Below the pieces are notes generated by a model that saw only the letters and a list, made by a program, of their open reading frames with translations, was not told the DNA's origin and ran no database searches. A DNA stretch of 64,000 nucleotides from Streptomyces phaeofaciens (GTDB lineage Bacteria > Actinomycetota > Actinomycetes > Streptomycetales > Streptomycetaceae): assembly GCF_014648915.1 (NCBI RefSeq), contig NZ_BMSA01000023.1, forward strand, positions 121,242-185,241. Reading direction: 5' to 3'. Made by a program: the position numbers and the translations under genes. Positions 36,421 to 47,665 of this stretch are shown here, piece after piece (position 1 is the first letter of the stretch; each line of letters starts with the position of its first letter).

Positions 36421-36520
36421 TTCGCCGCGGCGCCCTTCGCCGGAGGCCGCGGCCGACTTCGCCGTGGGGCGCGCCCGCTTTCGCCGTGGCCGCGGCCGCC
36501 TTCACCGTGCGCCGCGCCCC
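36421..36520. repeat. Degenerate 22-bp tandem repeat
   Basis: About four and a half copies of a unit starting TTCGCCGTGG and rich in CCGCGG follow each other at 36436, 36458, 36480 and 36501. It begins just after the CE7 stop. It is non-coding and its role is unknown. Confidence 0.65.
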
Positions 36521-36626
36521 TGGTGGCGCTCACGGCGCCGCCTTTGCCAGGTGCGGCAACTGCCTTGACCGGCACCCCACTTGGCAGCGGGCGGCACTGA
36601 CACGGTAAAGTCGCCGACGGCGCCGC

Positions 36627-36638
36627 GACAACGTTGTC
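36627..36638. promoter_or_regulatory. Orphan LacI-type palindrome
   Basis: GACAACGTTGTC is identical to the operator before the GH92 gene. It lies between the ends of two convergent genes, with no gene start within reach on either strand. Confidence 0.5.
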
Positions 36639-36726
36639 CCGCCACGATGCGACATCGGCTTCCGGCCCGTGACACCGTCCGGGCCGACCCCCGGGCCGCC
36701 CTACTCCCCCGAAGGGCGGCCCGCTC

Positions 36727-36768
36727 GCGGACCCGGTGGGCGCGCGGCTCGCTGCCCACCGGGTCCGC
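36727..36768 (-). terminator. Terminator of the LPMO gene
   Basis: GCGGACCCGGTGGGC and GCCCACCGGGTCCGC form a perfect 15-bp stem with a 12-nt loop, 26 bp past the LPMO stop. Confidence 0.85.
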
Positions 36769-36794
36769 CCCGAGCTACGGCTCGCGGGATCCGG

Positions 36795-37880
36795 TCACCC
36801 CACCCGGCAGGGCAGGGTCGTGGCGCTGTCACCGCCGGAGCCCGTGACGACGTAGCCGAATGTGGTGCTCTGGCCCGGACTCAGCGAACCGTTCCAGTCG
36901 GCGTTGTGGACCATCACCGCCTGGCCGTTGTAGGTGGCGTTGCCGTTCCAGAGACTGGCCACCGACTGCCCGGCCGGCAGGGTCCAGTCGACCATCCAGC
37001 CGAGCATCGGGACGTCACCGGAGTTGGTGACGGTCACCTCGGACTGGTAGCCGCCGTTCCAGCTGCCGGTCGTCCGGCGGGTGGCGGTGCAGGTGCCGGG
37101 GACGGGCTCGGAGGGGTTGCCGGGTTCGTGGATACCGGTCACCTCGCCGTTTCCGCCGTCGAAGACGACGTCGGAGCAGGAGTAGAACGTCTCCGCGCTG
37201 TCCGAGCGCTGCCAGACCATGTAGATGATGTGGCGGCCCGACTTGCCGGACGGGAGCTGCCCGGTCCAGGAGTAGTTGGCCTCGACCGTGCCCGGGGAAC
37301 CGTTGAGCGGCGGGTGGTCGACGGTGAGGAAGGGCTGGTCCTCCATGTCGTCCCAGGTGAGGGTCCGGGTCGGGTCGAAGCCGTCCTTGGTGACGTAGAC
37401 GTAGAACCACCCCGGGTGCGCGGCCCAGGCGTTGTAGGAGAAGTCGACGCCGGCGCCGGAGGTGAGGTGGGTCAGCGGCCAGTCGCTGCGGGCGGCGTTG
37501 AACCCGGTGAAGTTGGCGTTTCCGCCGCTGCACAGCTGACCGTCCGGGACGAAGCCGCGGGTGCGGCCGGCGCCGTCGGAGCGCAGGACGGAGAACCAGT
37601 TGTAGAACGGGGTGGTACCGCTCACCTGCTGGGCGTTCTTGCAGGCCGGATTGACCGGCTTGATCTCACCGGTGTCGGTGAGACCGTCCTGCCAGCACAG
37701 GAAGGTGCGGCTGCCCGGCTTCATGGGGGTTCCGTGGGCCTCGGCCCTGCCACCGCTCGTGACGATGAGGCCGAGCGCCGGGACGGTGGCCACCAGAGCC
37801 AGGAGGACGAGGAGCAGGGCCTTGGTGCGTAACCGCGATCTCGTGGACGTTGATTTTGGCGTGATCATGACAGATGACAT
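36795..37880 (-). CDS. AA10 lytic polysaccharide monooxygenase with CBM2
   Basis: A 361-residue secreted copper enzyme. The signal peptide ends AEA so that H49 becomes the mature N-terminus (HGTPMKPGSR), forming the histidine brace with H155 in AAHPGWFYVY. The AA10 domain covers about 49-242, a short PEPVPG-type linker follows, and a family 2 carbohydrate-binding module (about 263-358, closed by C264 and C358) ends the protein. This arrangement is found in cellulose-active LPMO10s. A perfect CebR box in the promoter supports cellulose rather than chitin. The ATG at 37880 is preceded by GGAAGGA at 11 nt; ATG 37868 is the alternative. Confidence 0.93.
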   Translation of the reverse strand: MSSVMITPKSTSTRSRLRTKALLLVLLALVATVPALGLIVTSGGRAEAHGTPMKPGSRTFLCWQDGLTDTGEIKPVNPACKNAQQVSGTTPFYNWFSVLRSDGAGRTRGFVPDGQLCSGGNANFTGFNAARSDWPLTHLTSGAGVDFSYNAWAAHPGWFYVYVTKDGFDPTRTLTWDDMEDQPFLTVDHPPLNGSPGTVEANYSWTGQLPSGKSGRHIIYMVWQRSDSAETFYSCSDVVFDGGNGEVTGIHEPGNPSEPVPGTCTATRRTTGSWNGGYQSEVTVTNSGDVPMLGWMVDWTLPAGQSVASLWNGNATYNGQAVMVHNADWNGSLSPGQSTTFGYVVTGSGGDSATTLPCRVG

Positions 37881-37975
37881 GGCGGAGTCCGTCCTTCCAT
37901 GTACGGACCGTGCGCGTACGGGGAGTTCGTGCGGGTGAGACGGACCGCGCGGCACGACGGGCCGCACGGAGGGGG

Positions 37976-38054
37976 TGTGCGGGTGTGGGGCGTGAGCGTG
38001 GAGCGCGAGGTGCGGGTGTGGGTGCAGGTGCGGGTGTGGGTGCGGGTGCGCGAG
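37976..38054. repeat. GGGTGYG-rich low-complexity leader repeat
   Basis: The plus strand repeats GTGCGGGTGTGGGTGC-like units about four times. On the transcribed minus strand this is a C/A-rich CACCC run in the likely 5' UTR or promoter of the LPMO gene. Confidence 0.6.
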
Positions 38055-38055
38055 G

Positions 38056-38069
38056 CGGGAGCGTTCCCG
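38056..38069. promoter_or_regulatory. Second, imperfect CebR-like box
   Basis: CGGGAGCGTTCCCG keeps 11 of the 14 positions of the CebR box, with one change in its GGGAGCGCTCCC core, 50 bp from the perfect copy. Confidence 0.5.
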
Positions 38070-38105
38070 GCTCCCGGGCGGGTTCCGGTCCGCCGGGTGC
38101 CTCTA

Positions 38106-38119
38106 TGGGAGCGCTCCCA
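38106..38119. promoter_or_regulatory. Perfect CebR operator upstream of the LPMO gene
   Basis: TGGGAGCGCTCCCA is the exact 14-bp palindrome bound by the cello-oligosaccharide repressor CebR in Streptomyces. It predicts cellobiose/cellotriose induction of the LPMO. It also lies about 95 bp past the end of the histidine kinase gene. Confidence 0.8.
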
Positions 38120-38212
38120 CCTCACCTGTGGCGGAAGGTAGCGCCGTACGGCCCACTTGTAAACGGGTGCGCTCAGGTTGGCGTCGGGGCCGGCGCGGGC
38201 GTCCCCGACGGC

Positions 38213-39723
38213 TCACCTCATCGACGCCCGTGCACTCCAGGTCAGCGTGTCCGCGCCCGTCTCGCCCGTCAGGGGCAGTTCGACGGTGAACTCGGTACGG
38301 CCCGGCTCGCTGCGGACGTCGATCCGGCCGCCGTGCGCCGCGGTGATCGCGGCGACGATGGCGAGTCCGAGGCCGGATCCGGTGCTCTGGTCGGCGCGGG
38401 CGCGGGAGGCGTCGGCGCGGGTGAAGCGTTCGAAGACGGAGGGCAGGAGGTCGGGCGGGATGCCGGGGCCGTCGTCGCGGACGCGGATCGTGCCGAGGCC
38501 CTCCCGCGCCTCGACCGCGGCCACCACCCGGGTGCCCGCCGGGGTGTGGACCCGGGCGTTGGCCAGCAGGTTGGCGACGACCTGGTGGAGCCGGGCCTCG
38601 TCGCCGAGGACCAGCGGCGCGGTGTCCAGGCACAGCTCCAGCTGCCAGTCGTGGCCGTCGCCGGCGGCCCGCGCGTCCCACACCGCCTCCGCGACCAGCG
38701 ACGCGAGGTCCACCTCCGCCGACTGGAGCGGCCGGCCCTCGTCGAGGCGGGCCAGCAGGAGCAGATCCTCGACCAGACCGGTCATCCGGGCCGACTCCGC
38801 GGTGACCCGGCGCCAGGCCATGCCCGGTTCGATGCGGTCGGTGCCGCGGTTCATCAGCTCCGCGTAGCCGGAGATCGAGGCGAGCGGGGTGCGCAGTTCG
38901 TGGCTGGCGTCGGCCAGGAACCGGCGCATGCGTTCCTCGCTGCGGCGCACCCGTTCCTCGCCGCGCTGGCGTTCGGCGAGCGAGGACTCCACGTGGTCGA
39001 TCATCCGGTTGAGGGCGGCGCCGACCTGGCCGGCCTCGCTGCCGGGGTCGGTGTCGCGTTCGGGAACACGGGTGAGCGCGGTGACCTCGCCCCGGCAGAG
39101 CGGGGCCCGGGAGACCTCGACGGCGGTGGCGGCGACCCGGCCGAGGGGGCGCAGCTGACGTCGTATGACCACCGCGCAGACGCAGCCGGCGGCCGTCAGA
39201 CCCAGTGCCGCGACGACGGCCTCGATCGCGACCAGGCCGCTGATCATGTCCTGGACGTCGCCCATCGGCAGGCCGGTGAGCACCCGGACGCCGTCGCCGG
39301 CGAGGCCGGTGACGCGGTACGTGCCCAGGCCGGGGACCGTCCTGGTGTGGTACGACCCGTCGGTGCCGATGCCCGACAGTGCCGCGGTCTGGGCGGCGGT
39401 GAGGTTCCGCGGCGGGGCGTCCTGGCCCACGGTGGCCGCCGCGAGGATCGTGCCGTCGGTGTCCAGCCGGGCGGCCAGCATGCCGGCGGGGTGACCGCTC
39501 TCGTTGAGGAAGGTCAGGTCGCCGGTGAGGTCCGGGTGGAGCGAGGCCCCGCCCAGGCTGCGTTCGGCCGCGTTGGTGACCCGGTCGTCGAGGTTGCCCA
39601 GCAGGTAGGCGCGCTGGGCGAAGACGGTGGTGAGGGCCATCGCCGCGCACACCGTGACCAGGATGGCGGTGATGAGGAGGAGGAGACGGGTACGCAGGGA
39701 ACGGCCCCGGAGCCTGCCGGCGT

Positions 39724-39727
<4 letters not shown>
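38213..39727 (-). CDS. Sensor histidine kinase
   Basis: A 504-residue kinase. A transmembrane segment near 12-35 precedes an extracellular sensor region (about 36-165), then a second transmembrane segment and a HAMP linker. The phosphoacceptor motif is ASHELRTPLASISGYAEL, and the ATPase boxes are NLLANARVHTP, DDGPGIP and GSGLGLAIV. The ATG at 39727 overlaps the response regulator stop (ATGA), with GGAGG 7 nt upstream, so the pair is one operon. The signal is unknown. Its end lies near the CebR boxes but it does not obviously share regulation with the LPMO. Confidence 0.92.
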
Positions 39728-40449
<722 letters not shown>

Positions 40450-40529
40450 GTCCCGATCCTGTCCCGGCCGGCTGGGGGAAGCCTGTGTTCAGCCTGAGGG
40501 TCGGTGATGACCTGGGACGAACACGGCGA

Positions 40530-40563
40530 AGGGCCGCACCCCCGTCCCCGGGGATGCGGCCCT
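40530..40563 (-). terminator. Terminator downstream of acnA
   Basis: AGGGCCGCA pairs with TGCGGCCCT, with further C/G pairing inside the 16-nt loop, 21 bp past the aconitase stop. Confidence 0.65.
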
Positions 40564-40583
40564 CGACTGCCGTGCGCCGACGC

Positions 40584-43298
<2,715 letters not shown>

Positions 43299-43365
43299 GA
43301 CGGTCTCCTTCATTGATGTGCGCGTACCACCGCATCCTGCCGCCACGCGGGCTTGGCCGATCCGC

Positions 43366-43384
43366 TGAGGTCAGGCTAAGTTAG
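43366..43384. promoter_or_regulatory. Possible DmdR/IdeR iron box before acnA
   Basis: TGAGGTCAGGCTAAGTTAG matches 14 of 19 positions of the DtxR-family box TTAGGTTAGGCTAACCTAA, 68 bp before acnA. Iron-dependent control would suit an Fe-S enzyme, but the match is moderate. Confidence 0.35.
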
Positions 43385-43438
43385 GTAACCCTTACTGCCA
43401 GACCGGTGACGCGTGCGGCTGCGGTGCGCCTCGGCAGA

Positions 43439-43456
43439 TATCTCGATGTCGAGATA
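43439..43456. promoter_or_regulatory. TATCTCGA-TG-TCGAGATA inverted repeat
   Basis: Perfect 8-bp arms around TG, AT-rich in a GC-rich setting, between acnA and the kinase-like gene. Its ATCTC-N6-GAGAT core is shared with the element at 44490-44505. Confidence 0.6.
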
Positions 43457-43560
43457 ACTCTAGTACATAGGGGCTGGATGGTCATGCCCGGGCTCGCTGC
43501 GCGGCCCGGGAGCACTTTGTGCTGCGCGGCGCCGGGCCTCGGCATCCGTCTTCATTCTCC

Positions 43561-43604
43561 GGCGTCCGTCGGCGCCCGTCGGCGTCCCTCGGCGTCCGTC
43601 GGCG
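43561..43604. repeat. 10-bp tandem repeat GGCGTCCGTC
   Basis: Four head-to-tail copies with single changes (GGCGTCCGTC, GGCGCCCGTC, GGCGTCCCTC, GGCGTCCGTC) plus a partial fifth, non-coding, about 90 bp before the kinase-like gene. Confidence 0.7.
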
Positions 43605-43694
43605 GGAAATCGCATAGCGGACCGGCCGCGGCCGCTGCTTGACTCGCCCGAGCCCGAGCGATCTCGACGCCCGACGATCCCGCGTGAGGCCCCC

Positions 43695-44330
43695 ATGACC
43701 GCCCCCGCCCCACCGCCCCTCCCCGGCCGCGCCGAGGACACGGCCGCGCCCGCGCCTCTGATGGTGCTCATCGGACCGGCCGGCGCCGGAAAGACCACGC
43801 TGGGGCGGGAGGTCGCGGCGCGGGCCGGGGTGCCGTTCGTGGATCTGGACGCCGTCGGCGACCGGTACTACGCGGAGGTGGGGTGGAGCATCGCGCGGGT
43901 GCGGGAACGGATCGACGCGGTGGGACGGCTCGCGGCCGAGACCGAGTGGGAGCCGGCCCGGGCGCACGCCGTGGCACGGGTGGTCGCCGAGCGCCCGGGT
44001 GCGGTGGTCGCGCTGGGCGCCGGGCACACCAGCTACACCGACCCGGCGGCACTCGCCACCGCGCGCGCCGCACTGGCCCGCTGCCGTGACGTGGTGCGCC
44101 TGCTGCCCTCACCCGACCGCGCGGTGTCGCTGGCGGTACTGCGGCGGCGCTGCGCGGAGACCAAGGGCAGCGTCTGGATCGTCGACGGGCACGACTTCCT
44201 CGCGCAGTGGCTGGACGACCCGGCCGTACGGCGGATGGCGACCCGGACCGTGCACACCGGGGAGGAGCCGCCGGGCCGGACGGCGGAGCGGCTGCTGCTC
44301 GGTGGTCATGGAGTGGCGCAACCGGGGTAG
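43695..44330 (+). CDS. Shikimate-kinase-like P-loop protein
   Basis: A 211-residue protein. MVLIGPAGAGKTTLGREVAARAGVPFVDLDAVGDRYY combines a Walker A (about residues 27-34) with the following D of shikimate kinases. The lid and shikimate-binding arginine pattern (GGG..R) is replaced by ALGAGHTSY, so true shikimate kinase activity is unlikely. A small-molecule kinase or chloramphenicol-phosphotransferase-like role is possible. The ATG has GAGG 5 nt upstream. It lies between two ATCTC-N6-GAGAT sites. Confidence 0.7.
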   Translation: MTAPAPPPLPGRAEDTAAPAPLMVLIGPAGAGKTTLGREVAARAGVPFVDLDAVGDRYYAEVGWSIARVRERIDAVGRLAAETEWEPARAHAVARVVAERPGAVVALGAGHTSYTDPAALATARAALARCRDVVRLLPSPDRAVSLAVLRRRCAETKGSVWIVDGHDFLAQWLDDPAVRRMATRTVHTGEEPPGRTAERLLLGGHGVAQPG

Positions 44331-44489
44331 ACGCCGGGCGACGGCCGGCACGGCCCGCGTCACACACGGAGCAGCACCGGACGTCGTACGACATCGGTGG
44401 ATTTGCCTGGGCCATTCGGGTGACGTCGGACGCGTACCTCCAGGCGGCGTTGACGGGGTATCACCCGAACGGACCCCCCAAGAGGCGCC

Positions 44490-44505
44490 ATCTCATATCT
44501 GAGAT
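44490..44505. promoter_or_regulatory. ATCTC-N6-GAGAT operator before the XRE-MurA gene
   Basis: ATCTCATATCTGAGAT has perfect 6-bp arms and ends 12 bp before the start codon, where it must cover the promoter or initiation region. It has the same outer sequence and spacing as 43440-43455. Autoregulation by the encoded HTH domain is likely. Confidence 0.6.
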
Positions 44506-44517
44506 AGCCTCAGCCTC

Positions 44518-46047
44518 ATGGCAGACGACTACCTCGTACGCATCGGCAGGCTCATCCGTGATGCCCGGCAGCACCGTGGCTGGACACAGGCGCAGCTGGC
44601 CGAGGCGCTCGGAACCAGCCAGAGCGCGGTCAACCGCATCGAGCGCGGCAACCAGAACATCAGCCTTGAGATGATCGCTCGGATCGGTGAAGCCCTGGAC
44701 AGTGAAATCGTCTCGCTGGGCTATGCGGGACCCATGCATCTGCGTGTGGTGGGCGGCCGTCGGCTGTCCGGTGCCATCGACGTGAAGACCAGCAAGAACG
44801 CCTGCGTGGCGCTGTTGTGCGCCACGCTGCTCAACCGGGGGCGGACGGTGCTGCGCCGGGTCGCCCGGATCGAGGAGGTCTACCGCCTGCTCGAGGTGCT
44901 CAACTCGATCGGTGTGCGGAGCCGCTGGATCAACGGCGGGGTGGACCTGGAGATCGTGCCGCCGGCCGCGCTGGACATGGACGCGATCGACGCCGACGCC
45001 GCCGTCCGCACCCGGTCCATCATCATGTTCCTCGGTCCGCTGCTGCACCGCCTGGACCACTTCAAGCTGCCCTACGCCGGCGGCTGCGACCTCGGTACGC
45101 GGACCATCGAGCCGCACATGATCGCGCTGCGCCGGTTCGGGCTGGACATCGCGGCGACGGAGGGGCAGTACCACGCCGTCGTCGACCGGGCCGTACGCCC
45201 GGACCGGCCGATCGTGCTGACCGAGCGCGGGGACACCGTCACCGAGAACGCGCTGCTGGCCGCCGCCCGGTACGACGGGGTGACCGTCATCCGCAACGCG
45301 TCCTCCAACTACATGGTCCAGGACCTGTGCTTCTTCCTGGAGGCGCTGGGCGTGAAGGTGGAGGGCATCGGCACCACCACGCTCACCGTGCACGGCGTGC
45401 CGCACATCGACGTCGACGTGGACTACTCCCCCTCCGAGGACCCGGTCGAGGCGATGAGCCTGCTCGCCGCCGCGGTGGTCACGGAGTCGCAGCTGACGGT
45501 GCGCCGGGTCCCCATCGAGTTCCTGGAGATCGAGCTGGCGGTCCTGGAGGAGATGGGCCTCGACCACGACCGCACGCCCGAGTACGTCGCCGACAACGGC
45601 CGCACCCGGCTGGTGGACCTCACCGTCCGGCCCTCCAAGCTGGAGGCGCCGATCGACAAGATCCACCCGATGCCGTTCCCCGGCCTGAACATCGACAACG
45701 TCCCCTTCTTCGCGGCCATCGCGGCCGTCGCGTCGGGCAAGACCCTCATCCACGACTGGGTCTACGACAACCGCGCGATCTACCTCACCGACCTCAACCG
45801 CCTCGGCGGCCGCCTCCAGCTCCTCGACCCGCACCGCGTCCTGGTCGAGGGCCCCACCCGCTGGCGCGCCGCCGAGATGATGTGCCCGCCGGCCCTGCGG
45901 CCCGCGGTGGTCGTCCTGCTGGCGATGATGGCGGCGGAGGGCACGTCCGTGCTGCGCAACGTGTACGTCATCAACCGGGGCTACGAGGACCTCGCCGAGC
46001 GGCTCAACTCGATCGGGGCGCAGATCGAGATCTTCCGGGACATCTGA
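44518..46047 (+). CDS. XRE-type HTH domain fused to a MurA-like UDP-GlcNAc enolpyruvyl transferase
   Basis: A 509-residue fusion. Residues 1-65 form an XRE helix-turn-helix (GWTQAQLAEALGTSQSAVNRIERG). The remainder is an EPSP-synthase/MurA fold beginning LRVVGGRRLSGAIDVKTSKNA. The loop GGCDLGTR keeps a cysteine, C190, at the position that attacks phosphoenolpyruvate and is targeted by fosfomycin in MurA. The Lys-Asn of the UDP-GlcNAc site (TSKNA) is present. It resembles the SCO5998-type MurA paralog of S. coelicolor. There is no recognisable RBS before ATG 44518, so a leaderless mRNA is possible. It may be an enzyme that regulates its own gene. Confidence 0.88.
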   Translation: MADDYLVRIGRLIRDARQHRGWTQAQLAEALGTSQSAVNRIERGNQNISLEMIARIGEALDSEIVSLGYAGPMHLRVVGGRRLSGAIDVKTSKNACVALLCATLLNRGRTVLRRVARIEEVYRLLEVLNSIGVRSRWINGGVDLEIVPPAALDMDAIDADAAVRTRSIIMFLGPLLHRLDHFKLPYAGGCDLGTRTIEPHMIALRRFGLDIAATEGQYHAVVDRAVRPDRPIVLTERGDTVTENALLAAARYDGVTVIRNASSNYMVQDLCFFLEALGVKVEGIGTTTLTVHGVPHIDVDVDYSPSEDPVEAMSLLAAAVVTESQLTVRRVPIEFLEIELAVLEEMGLDHDRTPEYVADNGRTRLVDLTVRPSKLEAPIDKIHPMPFPGLNIDNVPFFAAIAAVASGKTLIHDWVYDNRAIYLTDLNRLGGRLQLLDPHRVLVEGPTRWRAAEMMCPPALRPAVVVLLAMMAAEGTSVLRNVYVINRGYEDLAERLNSIGAQIEIFRDI

Positions 46048-46462
46048 ACGGCGCGGTGCCGTGCCCCTTGGAGGCAAGGGGCACGACACCCAGTAGTAGT
46101 GGTGCACCCACACCCGGCGCAGCGGCGAACGTCACGCCGACGAGGCTCCGGGCGAGGCCCTGCCGGCGGCCGGCGTGCTTGCCGCGGTGCCTCGCACGGC
46201 GAGCCCGGAGCAGGTGGTGGACGGTTCGGATCAGGCCGTGAGCCAGCATGTTCGGGGCGTCCTTCTTGGTACTGCCGACGTAGTTGCAGATGTGCGGTCC
46301 GCTCGATCCTTCGCGGCCGCCGATGCACGAACCCCGGCCCGCGCGAGCACGGCCAACGGCGGCGCGGGGCCGTTTGCGAGGAGAACGCGGCGGGCGCGCG
46401 CCCCCGTGGCTACGCTGCCCCTGGGCCGGTGGTGCGTCCGGCACACGAGGAGTGGGGGCTCC
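46048..46462. other. Interval between the MurA-like gene and the cyclase-homology gene
   Basis: A 415-bp interval starting with the terminator at 46060-46085. The rest should carry the promoter of the cyclase-homology gene. No RNA gene or ORF with support is seen. Confidence 0.6.
46060..46085 (+). terminator. Terminator of the XRE-MurA gene
   Basis: CGTGCCCCTTG and CAAGGGGCACG form a perfect 11-bp stem with a GAGG loop, 13 bp past the stop. Confidence 0.85.
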
Positions 46463-47665
46463 ATGGGGGACCGACGGGTGGAGAGTCGGCGGAGGCTGTG
46501 TCTCGTCGTCGACGTGGAGCGGTACGGCGGCCGCAGCTACGCCGCTCAGGAGAAGGTGCAGGACGGGGTGGCGCACGCGCTGGACCAGGCCTGCCGCAAC
46601 GCGGGCCTGCGTCGGGGGGACTGCGAGCGGCAGGACCGGGGCGACGGCCAACTCCTGCTGCTGCCCCCGGAGATCGACGAGGACCGGGCCGTTCCGGGGC
46701 TGATCCACGGCCTGCGCGACATGCTCCCGCTGCTCAACGCCCGGGTCCCCGAGGATCAGTTGATCCGGCTGCGGGTGGCCCTGGCCCAGGGCGCGGTACG
46801 GTCGGCGAGACTCGGGTTCGTGGCCTGGTCGGTCGAACTGGCCTCACGGCTCCTCGACTCGGCGGCGCTGCGCAAGGAACTCGCCGCGGCCCAGGGCAGC
46901 GACATGGCGCTGATCGTCCCGGACGACCTCTACCACGACCTCTTCGAACGCGGCGCCGGCGGGCTGCCGCCGGACACACTGCGCAAGGTGCGGGTGGAGA
47001 TCAAGGCGAAGAAGTTCGCGGCCGACGCCTGGCTCGGCGCGGTGCCGCGCGGCCGTACCGCGCCGCTCGGCTTTCCGGTCGTCCCCCTCGACGGCCCGTT
47101 GGCGCGTCCCCGGCGTTCGTTCGCGACGCGGGCCACAGAGGCCGCGGTCCTGATGGGCGGGACCCTGCTGATGCTGCCCGCCGCCGCGCCGCCACAGCAT
47201 CCGGCGCCTCCCGCGCACGGTGACGCCGACGGCCACGGGGACGCTCCCGCGCACCCCGTGGACCGCGGGGCGGGCACCCGCGCGGCGGACACCGCCGAGG
47301 CCCTCGCCTCGACCGCCGACCATGTCGTGGACGGCCCGCACCCGTACCCGGACGCGTCCCAGGTCCCCCACGACTGGGGTGAGCTCTACGCGCACCCCAC
47401 CGACGAGCCCCACCATGCCCCGGCCGGGGGCGAGCCGGCCGACGACGGCGATCCGGACGACGCCGGCCACACCCCCTACGACGGCCATGAGCCCCACCCG
47501 TCCCCGTACGACCACCACGCCTACGACTCCGGCTTCCCCGTAGCCCAGGACGACCCCGACGGCCTCCGCCTCCAGGACGACCTCACCGACCCGTACGACT
47601 CCGGCGTCCCCGACGATCCCGGTCACGGCGGCTTCCCGGCCGATGCCCATCAACCGGACTGGTGA
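46463..47665 (+). CDS. Class III cyclase-homology-domain protein with a membrane segment and acidic tail
   Basis: A 400-residue protein. Residues 10-215 follow the nucleotidyl cyclase pattern: LCLVVDVERYG gives the first metal Asp (D17) and QDRGDGQLLLLP the second (D61). VALAQGAVRSARLGFVAWSVELASRLLDS matches the strand and helix of VNxAxRL, with R129 kept and the Asn replaced by Glu. Activity is therefore plausible but not assured. A hydrophobic stretch (AAVLMGGTLLMLPAAA, about 228-245) precedes a long Pro/His/Asp-rich tail. GAGGAG lies 10 nt before ATG 46463. It converges on, and overlaps by 16 bp, the last gene of the GTPase cluster. Confidence 0.65.
   Translation: MGDRRVESRRRLCLVVDVERYGGRSYAAQEKVQDGVAHALDQACRNAGLRRGDCERQDRGDGQLLLLPPEIDEDRAVPGLIHGLRDMLPLLNARVPEDQLIRLRVALAQGAVRSARLGFVAWSVELASRLLDSAALRKELAAAQGSDMALIVPDDLYHDLFERGAGGLPPDTLRKVRVEIKAKKFAADAWLGAVPRGRTAPLGFPVVPLDGPLARPRRSFATRATEAAVLMGGTLLMLPAAAPPQHPAPPAHGDADGHGDAPAHPVDRGAGTRAADTAEALASTADHVVDGPHPYPDASQVPHDWGELYAHPTDEPHHAPAGGEPADDGDPDDAGHTPYDGHEPHPSPYDHHAYDSGFPVAQDDPDGLRLQDDLTDPYDSGVPDDPGHGGFPADAHQPDW

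Larger units (their letters stand above)
36409..36794. other. Gene-free interval between convergent CE7 and LPMO genes
   Basis: A 386-bp interval holding a tandem repeat (36421-36520), an isolated LacI-type palindrome (36627-36638) and a strong terminator (36727-36768). No credible ORF is present. Confidence 0.7.
37881..38212. other. LPMO upstream region
   Basis: A 332-bp region between the LPMO start and the end of the histidine kinase gene. It has a GT/GC-rich repetitive leader (about 37976-38054), two CebR-type boxes and no ORF. Confidence 0.7.
43299..43694. other. acnA promoter and upstream region of the kinase-like gene
   Basis: A 396-bp divergent region. It contains an iron-box-like sequence (43366-43384), an 18-bp inverted repeat (43439-43456) and a 10-bp tandem repeat (43561-43604). 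No ORF is convincing. Confidence 0.7.

Noticed and set aside
43695..44330. Shikimate kinase AroK
   Set aside because: The P-loop fits but the shikimate-binding Gly/Arg region is not conserved and the gene is not near aro genes.
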